From: Candidatus Borkfalkia avistercoris
GTDB lineage: Bacteria; Bacillota; Clostridia; Christensenellales; Borkfalkiaceae
Reading direction: 5' to 3'
DNA: 64,000 bases
Assembly (NCBI GenBank): GCA_019115995.1
Contig: DXCL01000009.1
Coordinates: 62,001-126,000, forward strand
Positions 48,152 to 57,882 of this stretch are shown one piece after another. Under the pieces are notes generated by a model. The model did not search any database. It was not told the DNA's origin and saw only the letters and a list, made by a program, of their open reading frames with translations. Each line of letters starts with the position of its first letter. Within the stretch, counting starts at the first letter, position 1. A program made the translations under genes and the position numbers.

Positions 48152-48940
48152 ATGATACAGAAGGAATATTACGAATCGGAGGCGGACTGCCCCGGCTACA
48201 TCTATTTCAAATACAGCGTGAACAACCGCACGCCCGCGCACTTTCACGACAGCGTGGAGCTCATATTCGTCGAGGAGGGCGAATTTACCGCGATCGGCGG
48301 CGGAAAGGAGGAAACGCTCGGACAGGGAGACGTGTTCTTTGCGGACGCCTACACCCCGCACCTGTACCGTACGAAAAACGGCAGCCGTTCGTTCGTGCTC
48401 GTGCTGGCGGCGCGGTATCTGCGGGATTTTCGCGAACTGTATAAGGGGACCCTGCCCATGTTCATGAAGGCGGGAAACGACAAAAACGCGGAGCTGTTCG
48501 AGTTTTTGCGCCGCGCGTACGGCCGCTGGCAGGATTATTCCCCTCTCATGCGGGCGGGATTTGCAGATTTCGTGCTCGGCTATCTCGCCGCGCGCTATCC
48601 GCCGAAAGAACGGGCGGACAGCCGCGAACGCCGCTTTATCGCCGACGCGCTCTCCTACATAAACGATCATTTTGCGGAGCCGCTGACGGCGGAGGGCGTG
48701 GCGCGGCAGCTCGGGTATTCCCCGAATTATTTTTCCGCCCAATTCAACCGATGCGTGCGGGAGAATTTCCGCGATTACCTCGGCGGAGTGCGCCTGCAAA
48801 AGACGCAGGAACTGCTGCACCGGGAACCGGGAACGGGCGTCGGCGCGGCGGCAAGACTGTGCGGCTTTGACAGCCCGAACACCTACTACCGCGCGAAAAA
48901 GCGCGCCGAAGAAAGGACGCGCGAAGATGAAAAACCGTAA
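48152..48940 (+). CDS. AraC family transcriptional regulator with cupin domain
   Basis: PAHFHDSVELIFVEEGEFTAIGGGKEETLGQGDVFFADAYTPH...GVARQLGYSPNYFSAQFNRCVRENFRDYLGGVRLQKTQELL. Confidence 0.92.
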   Translation: MIQKEYYESEADCPGYIYFKYSVNNRTPAHFHDSVELIFVEEGEFTAIGGGKEETLGQGDVFFADAYTPHLYRTKNGSRSFVLVLAARYLRDFRELYKGTLPMFMKAGNDKNAELFEFLRRAYGRWQDYSPLMRAGFADFVLGYLAARYPPKERADSRERRFIADALSYINDHFAEPLTAEGVARQLGYSPNYFSAQFNRCVRENFRDYLGGVRLQKTQELLHREPGTGVGAAARLCGFDSPNTYYRAKKRAEERTREDEKP

Positions 48941-48960
48941 ATTCTGACAATAACGGCATA

Positions 48961-48999
48961 GCCGGCGGGATTGCTTTCCGCCGGCTTATTCTGTATAAT
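48961..48999 (+). promoter_or_regulatory. hairpin overlapping a predicted promoter upstream of the isomerase gene
   Basis: GCCGGCGG-N9-CCGCCGGC (48961-48985) overlaps TTGCTT(48971)-17-TATAAT(48994-48999). Confidence 0.55.
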
Positions 49000-49021
49000 A
49001 TCCGTATCGGGAGGAATAAAC

Positions 49022-49867
49022 ATGAAGATAGGAGCGATACTCGAAAGTTTCAGAAAACCCTTTGCGGAAGCGGCAAAACTCGCGCGCACGGCAGGCATCG
49101 ACGGCTTGCAGATGTATGCGAACACGGAAACGGTGCATGCGGGCATGAGCGCCGCGCAGATCTCCGAAGTAAAGAAAATACTTGCGGGAGAGGGCTTGCA
49201 AGTGAGCGCGCTCTGCGGAGATTTGGGCTGCGCGATGTATTATACGGAAGACCGCGGCGAGATCGATCTGGAAAAGCGCGTGATGGATCTGGCACGGGAA
49301 CTGGGCACGAACATCGTGACCACGCACATCGGCGTCGTTCCCGAAACGGAGAACTGCCGCCAGTACGAGAGCATGCACAGGGTCTGCCGCGAGCTTGCAG
49401 AATTTGCCGACCGTTCGGGCGGGCATTTCGCCGTGGAGACGGGCCCGGAATCTGCCGAAAAGCTGAAAAGCTTTCTCGACGGGCTGGAAAGCCGCGGCGT
49501 CGCCGTCAACCTCGACCCCGCAAATTTGGTCATGTGCGCGGGAGACGACCCCGCAGGCGCCGTGTATACGCTGAAAGATTACATCGTGCACACGCATGCC
49601 AAAGACGGCCTGCAACGCAGAAAAACGGACACGCGCCGCCTGTACGCGCCCAAGTGGTTCGGACTCGAACCGGAAAGCTGGGACGCGATATGCGAAACGC
49701 CCCTCGGAGAGGGAGGCGTGCCCTGGGAGCGGTACCTTTCCGCCCTCGAAGAGATCGGCTACGACGGCTATCTGACCATTGAACGCGAATGCGGCGACGA
49801 ACCCGTAAAAGACATCGCCGCGGCCGCAGAATTTCTTAAAAAAGCGATCGGGAGGACGAACAAATGA
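49022..49867 (+). CDS. sugar phosphate isomerase/epimerase (xylose-isomerase-like TIM barrel)
   Basis: [32 protein letters not shown]...[42 protein letters not shown]...[10 protein letters not shown]...[30 protein letters not shown]. Confidence 0.93.
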   Translation: MKIGAILESFRKPFAEAAKLARTAGIDGLQMYANTETVHAGMSAAQISEVKKILAGEGLQVSALCGDLGCAMYYTEDRGEIDLEKRVMDLARELGTNIVTTHIGVVPETENCRQYESMHRVCRELAEFADRSGGHFAVETGPESAEKLKSFLDGLESRGVAVNLDPANLVMCAGDDPAGAVYTLKDYIVHTHAKDGLQRRKTDTRRLYAPKWFGLEPESWDAICETPLGEGGVPWERYLSALEEIGYDGYLTIERECGDEPVKDIAAAAEFLKKAIGRTNK

Positions 49868-50922
49868 AAAAGCTCAGAATCGGCGTTATCGGCACGGGCA
49901 ACATCTCGCACGAACACATCTCCGCATACATGAACAACCCGCACTGCGAGCTGTACGCGCTGTGCGACATCGACGAGGAAACGCTCGCGGCGAAGGGCAA
50001 AAAATACGGCGTAGACCGACTGTTCACGGATTGCGGCGAAATGCTCAAAGCGTTGCCGGAACTGGACGCGGTGAGCGTATGCACATGGAATTCGGCGCAC
50101 GCGCCCTGCGCGGTCGCCGCGTTGCAGGCGGGCAAGCACGTGTTCTGCGAAAAACCCATGGCGATGTCTGCCGCGGAAGCGGAACAAATGCGCCAAGCGG
50201 CAAAAAAGGCGGGAAAGCTGCTCGCGCTGGGCTTTGTACGCAGATTCGGCAAAGACGCCGATCTCGTGCGCGAGCTGGTAAAAGAAGGCATGCTCGGCGA
50301 GATCTATTACGCGAAGGCGGCGTACATACGGCGCAACGGCAGCCCCGGCGGCTGGTTTACCGACAGGGCGCGTTCGGGCGGCGGGCCGCTCATCGACCTC
50401 GGCGTGCACGTGATCGACCTGGTGCGTTACCTTGCGGGCAATCCTTTGCCCGTATCCGTTTACGGAGCCGCGTTTTATAAGCTGGGAGAAAGAAAGCTCA
50501 ACGAGGTCAAGGCGTATACCGCGACCCGCGCAGACGAGAACAAATGCGACGTGGAAGACCTGGCAGCGGCGATGATACGCTTTTCCGACGGCATGGTGCT
50601 GAACGTGGAGACCAGTTACGCCCTCAATACCGCCGCGGAAAGCGGCAGGATAGAACTTTTCGGCACAAAGGGCGGCGTTCGGATCGATCCGGGCGTGAGC
50701 CTGCACACGGTAACGGCGGGCAAACTCTCCGACGTAACGTTCCCCTCCCCCGCCATGTTCGGCGGAGAGGCGTACCGGAAAGAGATCGACGAATTTATCG
50801 ACGCGATCATTTCCGGCACGCCGCTGCGCGCAAACGCCGACGACGGCGTGGAGATGATGAAGATCCTCGACGCCATCTACCGTTCCGCGCAGACGGGGCA
50901 CGAAGTTTCCATTGCGCTGTGA
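49864..50922 (+). CDS. Gfo/Idh/MocA family oxidoreductase
   Basis: [38 protein letters not shown]...[23 protein letters not shown] overlap with isomerase. Confidence 0.95.
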   Translation: MKKLRIGVIGTGNISHEHISAYMNNPHCELYALCDIDEETLAAKGKKYGVDRLFTDCGEMLKALPELDAVSVCTWNSAHAPCAVAALQAGKHVFCEKPMAMSAAEAEQMRQAAKKAGKLLALGFVRRFGKDADLVRELVKEGMLGEIYYAKAAYIRRNGSPGGWFTDRARSGGGPLIDLGVHVIDLVRYLAGNPLPVSVYGAAFYKLGERKLNEVKAYTATRADENKCDVEDLAAAMIRFSDGMVLNVETSYALNTAAESGRIELFGTKGGVRIDPGVSLHTVTAGKLSDVTFPSPAMFGGEAYRKEIDEFIDAIISGTPLRANADDGVEMMKILDAIYRSAQTGHEVSIAL

Positions 50923-50977
50923 TAAGACCCGAAATAAAAAAGCAAGCGCCGTTTCCGGCGCTTGCTTTTTTATTGGC

Positions 50978-53848
50978 TTACACGTTTTTTCCGCAGCAGT
51001 TTTTGTACTTTTTACCGCTACCGCAGGGGCAGGGATCGTTTCTGCCGGGCTCTTTGCCCGACTTCACGGTGGGCTTTGCGCCCCCTTCGGCGGAACGGTT
51101 GGTGGTGAGCTCCGTATGGCTCTCGCTGACAAGCTCCGTCTTTACGGGCGCCGCGGGCTGTACGGACGCGGGGCGGTTGACCTCGATGCGCACCTTCAAG
51201 AGCATCGCGATTGTGTTGTTCTGGATACGTTCGATCATTTCGTCGAACATTTCGAAGCCTTCCTGCTTGTACGAAATGACCGGGTCTACGTTCCCGTACG
51301 CGCGCAGGCCTATGCCCTTGCGGAGCTGGTCCATCGCGTCGATCTGGTCGATCCAGTTGCGGTCTACGTTCATGAGCAGGAAACGGCGTTCCACATCGGC
51401 ATAGTCGATGCCGAACTGTTCTTTCACCTCGACGATCTTCTCCTCGTACGCCTTTTCCGTGGCTTTGGTGATCTTATCGAGCGCGTAATCGGTATCCCAT
51501 TTGTTCAGTTTTTCCTGCGTGATAAAGTGCGCGCCCTCGGGCAACAGCCGCTGTTCGAGCGCCTTGTTGAGCGAAGCTTCGTCCCACTTTTCGGGCATTT
51601 CGTCGATGTTCACCGCTTCGCCGACGACCTTGCGGACAAAATCGGGGATAAACTTCACGACCTGCTCGTGCACGTTTTCGCCTTTCAGAACCTTCATGCG
51701 TTCGGCGTAAATGACCTCGCGCTGTTTGTTCATGACGTCATCGTATTGCAGGATATTTTTACGGATGCCGAAGTTGCGGCCCTCGATCGCCTTCTGCGCG
51801 TTTTCGATGCCGTGCGAAAGCATTTTGGATTGCAGGCAGGTATCCTCGTCTTTGCTGAATATGCCGTAGATCTTTTTCATTCTCTCGCCGCCGAAGCGTT
51901 TGATGAGATCGTCTTCGAGAGAGATAAAAAAGATGGACACGCCGGGGTCGCCCTGGCGCCCGCTGCGGCCGCGCAGCTGGTTGTCGATACGGCGGGATTC
52001 GTGCCGCTCGGTACCGAGAATGCACAGGCCGCCCGCCGCGACGACCTTTTCTTTTTCCGCGTCGGTCTCCGCTTTATAAGAATCGTACAGCTCGCGGTAA
52101 TGCCTGCGCATCTGCTCCGCTTCCCCTTCCAGCTCCGCATAAGAGGTGGCGAGCTCGATCATCTCGTGCTCCACGCCCTCCTCGCGCATGCGCTTTTTGG
52201 CAAGATATTCGGGGTTGCCGCCGAGCAAAATATCGGTGCCGCGGCCCGCCATGTTGGTGGCGATGGTTACCGCCCCGAGGCGGCCCGCCTGCGCTACGAT
52301 CTCCGCTTCGCGTTCGTGGTTCTTTGCGTTGAGAATGTTGTGCTTGATGCCGTTCTTTCTCAAAACGCGGGCGATCTCTTCCGACTTTTCCACGGTGACC
52401 GTACCGATCAAAATCGGCTGCCCCGTTGCATGGCGCTCCTCGATCTCTTTGAGGAGAGCGCGCTTTTTGCCGTCCGCCGTGGGATACACGATGTCGGGCA
52501 TGTCTTTGCGAATCACGGGCCTGTTGGTGGGGATCTCCAAAACGTCGAGGGAATAGATGGTGCGGAATTCTCCCTCCTCCGTCTTGGCGGTACCCGTCAT
52601 GCCGGAAAGCTTTTTGTACAGACGGAAAAAGTTTTGGAAGGTGATGGTCGCATACGTCTTGTTTTCGTTGCGCACCTTCACGCCCTCTTTCGCCTCGATC
52701 GCCTGATGCAGCCCGTCGGAATAGCGGCGGCCGATCATGAGGCGCCCGGTAAATTCGTCTACGATGATGACTTCCCCGTCGTTTACGATATAATCTTCGT
52801 CTCTGTGGAAGAGCTTGTGCGCTTTGAGCGCCTGCTGAATATGATGGTTCAGAGAGGCGTTGTCGATGTCGCCGAGGTTATCGATGTTGAAGAAGCGCTC
52901 CGCCTTCGCCGCGCCGCGCTCGGTGATCTGCACGCTGCGCGCCTTGCGGTCTATCACGTAATCCCAATCGCCGTACTTATCGCCCATCGCGATGCCGTCG
53001 TACTCGGTATATTTGGGATCCTCCGCGGGTTCCTCCTCTTCTTCCGCTCTTTTCTTTTTCTTCTTTTTGCCCTCGTCCGCTTCCGCCTTCACGCCGTCGT
53101 CTTCAAAGCCGCCGTTCAGCGTGCGCACAAAGCGGTCGACGCGCTCGTACAGCTCGCTCGACTTGTCTCCCTTGCCCGAAATGATGAGCGGCGTTCTCGC
53201 CTCGTCGATGAGAATGGAGTCCACCTCGTCGACGATGGCAAAGTCGAGGTCGCGCTGCACCATCTTTTTGAGATCGGTCTTCAAATTGTCTCGCAGATAA
53301 TCGAAGCCGAGCTCGTTGTTCGTCGCATAAGTGATGTCGCAGGCGTATGCCTTCTGTTTGTCCGCGTCGTCCATGCCCGGCACGACCACGCCCACGGTGA
53401 GCCCGAGGAATTTATGCACCTTGCCCATCCATTCCGCGTCGCGCTTTGCAAGGTAGTCGTTGACGGTAACGATGTGCACGCCCTTGCCCGCAAGCGCGTT
53501 GAGATAGGCGGGAAGAGTGGCCACGAGCGTTTTGCCTTCGCCCGTCTTCATTTCGGCGATGCGCCCCTGATGCAGAGCGATGCCGCCGATGATCTGCACA
53601 TGGTAATGTTTGAGCTTCATGACCCGCCAGGAAGCCTCCCTGACGAGCGCGAACGCGTCGTAAAGAATATCGTCGAGCGTTTCCCCCTTGGAAAGGCGCT
53701 CCTTCAAAATATCCGTCTGTTTGCGGAGATCCGCGTCGCTCATGGCGGCGTACTTCGGTTCGAGAGCCTCGACCTGATAAGCCATCTTATCGAGCTTTTT
53801 CAGGCTCCTCCTGCCGTCGCTGTTGAGCATGTAATTGATGAGTCCCAT
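50978..53848 (-). CDS. secA: preprotein translocase ATPase SecA
   Basis: AEMKTGEGKTLVATLPAYLNALAGKGVHIVTVNDYLAKRDAEWM...NMAGRGTDILLGGNPEYLA...GRNDPCPCGSGKKYKNCCGKNV. Confidence 0.98.
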   Translation of the reverse strand: MGLINYMLNSDGRRSLKKLDKMAYQVEALEPKYAAMSDADLRKQTDILKERLSKGETLDDILYDAFALVREASWRVMKLKHYHVQIIGGIALHQGRIAEMKTGEGKTLVATLPAYLNALAGKGVHIVTVNDYLAKRDAEWMGKVHKFLGLTVGVVVPGMDDADKQKAYACDITYATNNELGFDYLRDNLKTDLKKMVQRDLDFAIVDEVDSILIDEARTPLIISGKGDKSSELYERVDRFVRTLNGGFEDDGVKAEADEGKKKKKKRAEEEEEPAEDPKYTEYDGIAMGDKYGDWDYVIDRKARSVQITERGAAKAERFFNIDNLGDIDNASLNHHIQQALKAHKLFHRDEDYIVNDGEVIIVDEFTGRLMIGRRYSDGLHQAIEAKEGVKVRNENKTYATITFQNFFRLYKKLSGMTGTAKTEEGEFRTIYSLDVLEIPTNRPVIRKDMPDIVYPTADGKKRALLKEIEERHATGQPILIGTVTVEKSEEIARVLRKNGIKHNILNAKNHEREAEIVAQAGRLGAVTIATNMAGRGTDILLGGNPEYLAKKRMREEGVEHEMIELATSYAELEGEAEQMRRHYRELYDSYKAETDAEKEKVVAAGGLCILGTERHESRRIDNQLRGRSGRQGDPGVSIFFISLEDDLIKRFGGERMKKIYGIFSKDEDTCLQSKMLSHGIENAQKAIEGRNFGIRKNILQYDDVMNKQREVIYAERMKVLKGENVHEQVVKFIPDFVRKVVGEAVNIDEMPEKWDEASLNKALEQRLLPEGAHFITQEKLNKWDTDYALDKITKATEKAYEEKIVEVKEQFGIDYADVERRFLLMNVDRNWIDQIDAMDQLRKGIGLRAYGNVDPVISYKQEGFEMFDEMIERIQNNTIAMLLKVRIEVNRPASVQPAAPVKTELVSESHTELTTNRSAEGGAKPTVKSGKEPGRNDPCPCGSGKKYKNCCGKNV

Positions 53849-53974
53849 AGCTTACACCTCGTAAAAGTGCGCGCCCGCGCGGGCGCTTGCGCTTAAAATT
53901 GCATATCGGATTTATTTTACAATATTTTCACCGAAATGTAAAAGAATTTTTAAGGCAATTTGACAAATAAACGA

Positions 53975-54715
53975 TTATTTAACCTTATTTTCACCTTTTG
54001 CGGGCACGCTCGCCGCCGTAAGAAGGCAAACCTGCGCGGCGCCCGCGCCGAAAAGCGCCTCTGCGAGCGCGTTCGCGGTGGCGCCCGTCGTCATCACGTC
54101 GTCTATGATGAGGATCTTCCTGCCCCTGCACTTTTTCCGCTCGCGCACGCGGAAGCTGCCTTTCAGGTTTTCCGCGCGTTCCCTGCGGGAAAGTTCCTTC
54201 TGTTCGCCCGTTTCGCGCGTTTTGACGGCGACCTCTTCCAAAGGAATGCCCGTAAGCGCGCTCACCCTCTGCGCGAGCAGCGCGCTCTGATTGTATCCCC
54301 TTCTGCGCTCGGCGCGCGCCGTCATCGGCACGAAGACGGCAAAATCCGCATCGGAAAAATGCGCCGCGGCGGTTTTCGCCATATATTCCGCGAATACGTC
54401 CGCAAGATATTTTTTGCCCGTTTTAAAATTTTTCATGAGCCGCACGATCTCTCCCTCGTACGAAAACGCGGAACGCGCCACGGTGTACGAGGGCATATCC
54501 GCCTTGCATTCGAGGCATACCGGATAGTCCGCCCCGATGCGCCTGCCGCATTTGGAACATATAAATCCGTCGTTCAGGGGCAGCTCTCTTTCGCACCGCT
54601 CGCAGAAATATTTGTCCGCGAACACGTCCGCGCCGCATGCGGCGCAGGTCAGTTTATCCCCATAGAGCGCGGCGCAGAGAAAGCTCTTCAACGCCGCGGT
54701 AAATTTATTCGCCAT
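53975..54715 (-). CDS. ComF family phosphoribosyltransferase-like protein
   Basis: CxxC zinc motifs (TCAACGADVFADKYFCERCERELP...CSKCGRRI) and KILIIDDVMTTGATANALAEAL PRPP-binding motif. Confidence 0.93.
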   Translation of the reverse strand: MANKFTAALKSFLCAALYGDKLTCAACGADVFADKYFCERCERELPLNDGFICSKCGRRIGADYPVCLECKADMPSYTVARSAFSYEGEIVRLMKNFKTGKKYLADVFAEYMAKTAAAHFSDADFAVFVPMTARAERRRGYNQSALLAQRVSALTGIPLEEVAVKTRETGEQKELSRRERAENLKGSFRVRERKKCRGRKILIIDDVMTTGATANALAEALFGAGAAQVCLLTAASVPAKGENKVK

Positions 54716-55232
54716 GCGTCTTCCCCGCGGCGGCGAGCGCCCGCTCTTCCAGCGCGCGGACGAACGCCTCCTTGCCGTCGCAATACCCTTCTATGTCGTA
54801 AGGGAACCGTTCGGCGAGCCGTTTTTTGAGCGCGCCGTACGCCAGCGCCTCGTCGGGACGGGCGCGCAGATAGTCTCTTACGGCGAGGTGGCGGACGATA
54901 TTCGCCCCGTCATTCTCCGCAAAAATATGGATCTGGTGGGTCCGCTCGTCGCCGCCCTTGCGCAGGTACCGCCTGCCCGCGATGCCGAATTCGCCCAGCC
55001 ACTCGTAGCCGAACGCCTCGAAAGCCGCGCGGCAGCCGTCCGCTTTTTGGAGATCTTTTACGACGGGCATGATGTCTATGATCGGCTTTGCCGCGAGCCC
55101 CTCGACCGCAGTGCTGCCGATATGATGCACGGCGACGCAGTTGTTACCCAGTATTTTTGCGATCTCTGCCGCTTCCGCCGCAAACATCTCCGGCCAGCGC
55201 GCGTCGTACCCGACGACCGTTACGTGCTGCAT
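54705..55232 (-). CDS. GrpB family nucleotidyltransferase-like protein
   Basis: MQHVTVVGYDARWPEMFAAEAAEIAKILGNNCVAVHHIGSTAVEGLAAKPIIDIMPVV. Confidence 0.93.
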   Translation of the reverse strand: MQHVTVVGYDARWPEMFAAEAAEIAKILGNNCVAVHHIGSTAVEGLAAKPIIDIMPVVKDLQKADGCRAAFEAFGYEWLGEFGIAGRRYLRKGGDERTHQIHIFAENDGANIVRHLAVRDYLRARPDEALAYGALKKRLAERFPYDIEGYCDGKEAFVRALEERALAAAGKTHGE

Positions 55233-55280
55233 TTTCTTCCTCCGATACGGCAAGAGGGCGTTGCCGCCCTCTCGTTCATA

Positions 55281-56444
55281 TCATAAATATTTTTTCAGCG
55301 TTTCCGCCATATCCGTCTTTTCCCAGGAAAATCCTTCCCTGCCGAAGTGCCCGTACGCAGCCGTCTTTTTATAAATAGGCTTGCGCAGGCCGAGCTTTTC
55401 GATGATCGCCGCGGGGCGCAGATCGAAATTTTCCTTGATGACGGATACGAGCCGTTCTTCGGAGATCTTTCCCGTGCCGAACGTATTTACAAAGACGGAA
55501 ACGGGATTCGCCACGCCGATGGCGTAGGCGAGTTCGAGCTCGCACTCGTCGGCAAGCCCCGCCGCCACGATGTTTTTGCAGATGTAGCGCGCCATATAAG
55601 CCGCGCTCCTGTCCACCTTGGTGGGGTCCTTCCCCGAAAAAGCGCCGCCGCCGTGCGCGCATCTGCCGCCGTAGGTATCCACGATGATCTTTCTGCCCGT
55701 GAGCCCGCTGTCTCCCTCAGGGCCGCCCACTTCGAACCTGCCCGTGGGATTGATAAAATATTTTGTGTTTTCGTCGAGAAGGCCTGCGGGCACGACCTCG
55801 GCGATGACGTGCTTTTTGATATCCTCGCGCAGACGTTCCTGCGTAACTTTTTCGTCGTGCTGGGCGGAAACGACCACGGTATCCACGCGCACGGGCGTCC
55901 GCCCGTCGTATTCGACGGTGACCTGCGTTTTGCCGTCAGGACGGAGATAGGGCAAAAGCCCGCTCTTGCGCACCGCGGCGAGCCGCTTTGCCAGCTTCTG
56001 CGAGAGGACGACGGTGAGCGGCATCAGTTCCTCCGTTTCGTTTACCGCATAGCCGAACATCATGCCCTGATCGCCCGCGCCGATCCTGTCGAGCGCGCCG
56101 CCGCCGTTTTTCTCTTCCACGGAAGCGTCTACGCCCATCGCGATATCGGGGCTCTGCCCGTGAATGGCGGTGATGACGGCGAGAGAATTATAGGAAAAGC
56201 CCTGCCCTTCGGTATAGCCGATCTCCCTGACCGTATTTTTCACGATCTTGGAAATATCGACGTAGCAGGTCGTCGACAGTTCGCCCATGACGAGCACCAT
56301 ACCCGTCGTGGCGCAGCATTCTATGGCGACGCGCGCGTCTTTATCCTGCTCGATAACGGCGTCCAGAACGGCGTCGGAAATCTGGTCGCACACCTTATCG
56401 GGGTGCCCTTCCGTTACGCTTTCGCTCGTAAAAAATTTTTTCAT
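55281..56444 (-). CDS. metK: S-adenosylmethionine synthetase
   Basis: [39 protein letters not shown]...[12 protein letters not shown]...[22 protein letters not shown]. Confidence 0.98.
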   Translation of the reverse strand: MKKFFTSESVTEGHPDKVCDQISDAVLDAVIEQDKDARVAIECCATTGMVLVMGELSTTCYVDISKIVKNTVREIGYTEGQGFSYNSLAVITAIHGQSPDIAMGVDASVEEKNGGGALDRIGAGDQGMMFGYAVNETEELMPLTVVLSQKLAKRLAAVRKSGLLPYLRPDGKTQVTVEYDGRTPVRVDTVVVSAQHDEKVTQERLREDIKKHVIAEVVPAGLLDENTKYFINPTGRFEVGGPEGDSGLTGRKIIVDTYGGRCAHGGGAFSGKDPTKVDRSAAYMARYICKNIVAAGLADECELELAYAIGVANPVSVFVNTFGTGKISEERLVSVIKENFDLRPAAIIEKLGLRKPIYKKTAAYGHFGREGFSWEKTDMAETLKKYL

Positions 56445-56458
56445 AAAAACCTCCTTTG

Positions 56459-56670
56459 TTCACGAAAATCTCGGCAAGCTGACGCCTGCGATTTTCCGTG
56501 ATTTGAGGGGAAATCCGAACGGCTTTCCCCTCTTTGCGCCCTGTTTAAGGGCACACATATTTTACAAGGGCGCAAATTCACCCTTTCCGTAAGCCAAAGT
56601 ATTGGCAAATTGAGTGCGCTTTTTGAAAAGCGTGATTTTCAAACGCGCCTTTAATTATTTAAATAATCAC
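56459..56670 (+). repeat. multi-hairpin structured repeat, copy B
   Basis: TTCACGAAAATCTCGGCAAGCTGACGCCTGCGATTTTCCGTGATTTGAGGGGAAATCCGAACGGCTTTCCCCTCTTTGCGCCCTGTTTAAGGGCACACATATTTTACAAGGGCGCAAATTCACCCTTTCCGTAAGCCAAAGTATTGGCAAATTGAGTG...AATTATTTAAATAATCACTT. Confidence 0.85.
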
Positions 56671-56713
56671 TTGCGACTATCCGCAGTGCTTTTGCACGAG
56701 AAACGCGTGAACC
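56671..56713 (-). repeat. partial inverted copy E of the same repeat (first-hairpin part only)
   Basis: Minus strand GTTCACGCGTTTCTCGTGCAAAAGCACTGCGGATAG resembles copy D start GTTCACGCATTTCTCGCGCAAAGGCGCTGCGAAATG. Confidence 0.6.
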
Positions 56714-56831
56714 CCCTTTGTGCGGGAAATAAACCCTTTTCATGAGGACTTTCTTATTATATATTCTTTCCCTAAAAAAGTCAATGCGTTATCGCTTTAC
56801 AACTGCGGAAAAAATATGTTAAAATCCCGTT

Positions 56832-57707
56832 ATGAGCACGAACTGCAAGCTCTGCCCCGCAGAATGCGGAGCAGACAGGACAAGCACCCGCGGCGTTTGC
56901 GGCGCGGGCGAAAAGATCGGGATCGCAAAGTACGGGCTGCACCCCTATGAGGAGCCGTGCATCTCCTGCAAAAACGGCTCGGGCACCGTTTTCTTTTCCG
57001 GGTGCGCGCTCCGCTGCGCGTTTTGCCAGAATTACGGGATCTCGCACGAAAATACGGGAAAAGAGATCACCGAAAAACAGCTCGCGGCGATCTTTGCCGA
57101 GCTGGAAGAGCGCGGCGCGGAAAACATAAACCTTGTGACCGCCGCGCACTACGTGCCCGCGCTGATACGAGCCTTCAAGCTCTACCGCCCGAAAATACCC
57201 GTCGTATGGAACACGCACTCGTACGAAAAAGCGGAAGCGCTCCGCGCGATCGATCCCTATATCGACGTGTACCTGCCTGACTTAAAATATTTTTCCCCGA
57301 AGATCTCGGCGCGATATACGGGGCGGGCGGATTACTTTCGGGTCGCGAGCGAAGCCGTCGCTTTTATGGCGCAGAGAAAATGCGACGTGCGCGGCGGAAA
57401 AATGTACGCGGGGTGCATCGTGCGGCATCTCGTGCTCCCCTTGTGCGCAAACGACAGCATAGAGCTCGTAAAATGGTTTTTATCCCTCGGCTCGGACGCG
57501 TATTTTTCCCTCATGGGGCAATACACCCCCTGCGGGAATATCGATCGGTTCCCGGAACTGCAACGGCGCATCACGCCGCGCGAATATAAAAAGGTAGAAG
57601 ATTTTTTGCTGGCCTCCGGCTGCGAAAATATCTTTTTGCAGGCGCTCGGTGCGGCGGACGAGGCGTTTATCCCCGATTTTTCGGACAAGACGGACGCGCT
57701 GTTCTGA
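56832..57707 (+). CDS. radical SAM protein (PflA-like/AmmeMemoRadiSam-related)
   Basis: GTVFFSGCALRCAFCQNYGISHENTGKEITEKQLAAIFAELEERGAENINLVTAAHYVPALIRAF; CxxxxxC plus additional N-terminal Cys motif. Confidence 0.9.
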   Translation: MSTNCKLCPAECGADRTSTRGVCGAGEKIGIAKYGLHPYEEPCISCKNGSGTVFFSGCALRCAFCQNYGISHENTGKEITEKQLAAIFAELEERGAENINLVTAAHYVPALIRAFKLYRPKIPVVWNTHSYEKAEALRAIDPYIDVYLPDLKYFSPKISARYTGRADYFRVASEAVAFMAQRKCDVRGGKMYAGCIVRHLVLPLCANDSIELVKWFLSLGSDAYFSLMGQYTPCGNIDRFPELQRRITPREYKKVEDFLLASGCENIFLQALGAADEAFIPDFSDKTDALF

Positions 57708-57719
57708 GCGGGCGGACGG

Positions 57720-57851
57720 CTATTCTCCCCGCGCGAGCCTGCGTTTGAGTTTATTGAGTTTTTTTGCGAGAGCGCCCGCTTCTGCGGGAGACGCGGCGGC
57801 GAAGTCCTCTTCCGCGCGCTCCACCTCGGCGGGATCCACTTTTTTCTTCAT
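57720..57851 (-). CDS. possible small ORF (43 aa, charged/helical)
   Basis: MKKKVDPAEVERAEEDFAAASPAEAGALAKKLNKLKRRLARGE*; convergent with radical SAM gene; no strong RBS seen. Confidence 0.4.
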   Translation of the reverse strand: MKKKVDPAEVERAEEDFAAASPAEAGALAKKLNKLKRRLARGE

Positions 57852-57882
57852 ACGGGAAGTATTCGGCAAAACAGGTAAAATT

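Noticed and set aside
50912-53896. 994-aa plus-strand ORF antisense to secA
   Set aside because: Shadow ORF; the opposite strand encodes complete SecA.
56445-56760. SAM riboswitch upstream of metK
   Set aside because: No SAM-I/S-box or other SAM riboswitch consensus could be read; the region is the dispersed repeat instead.
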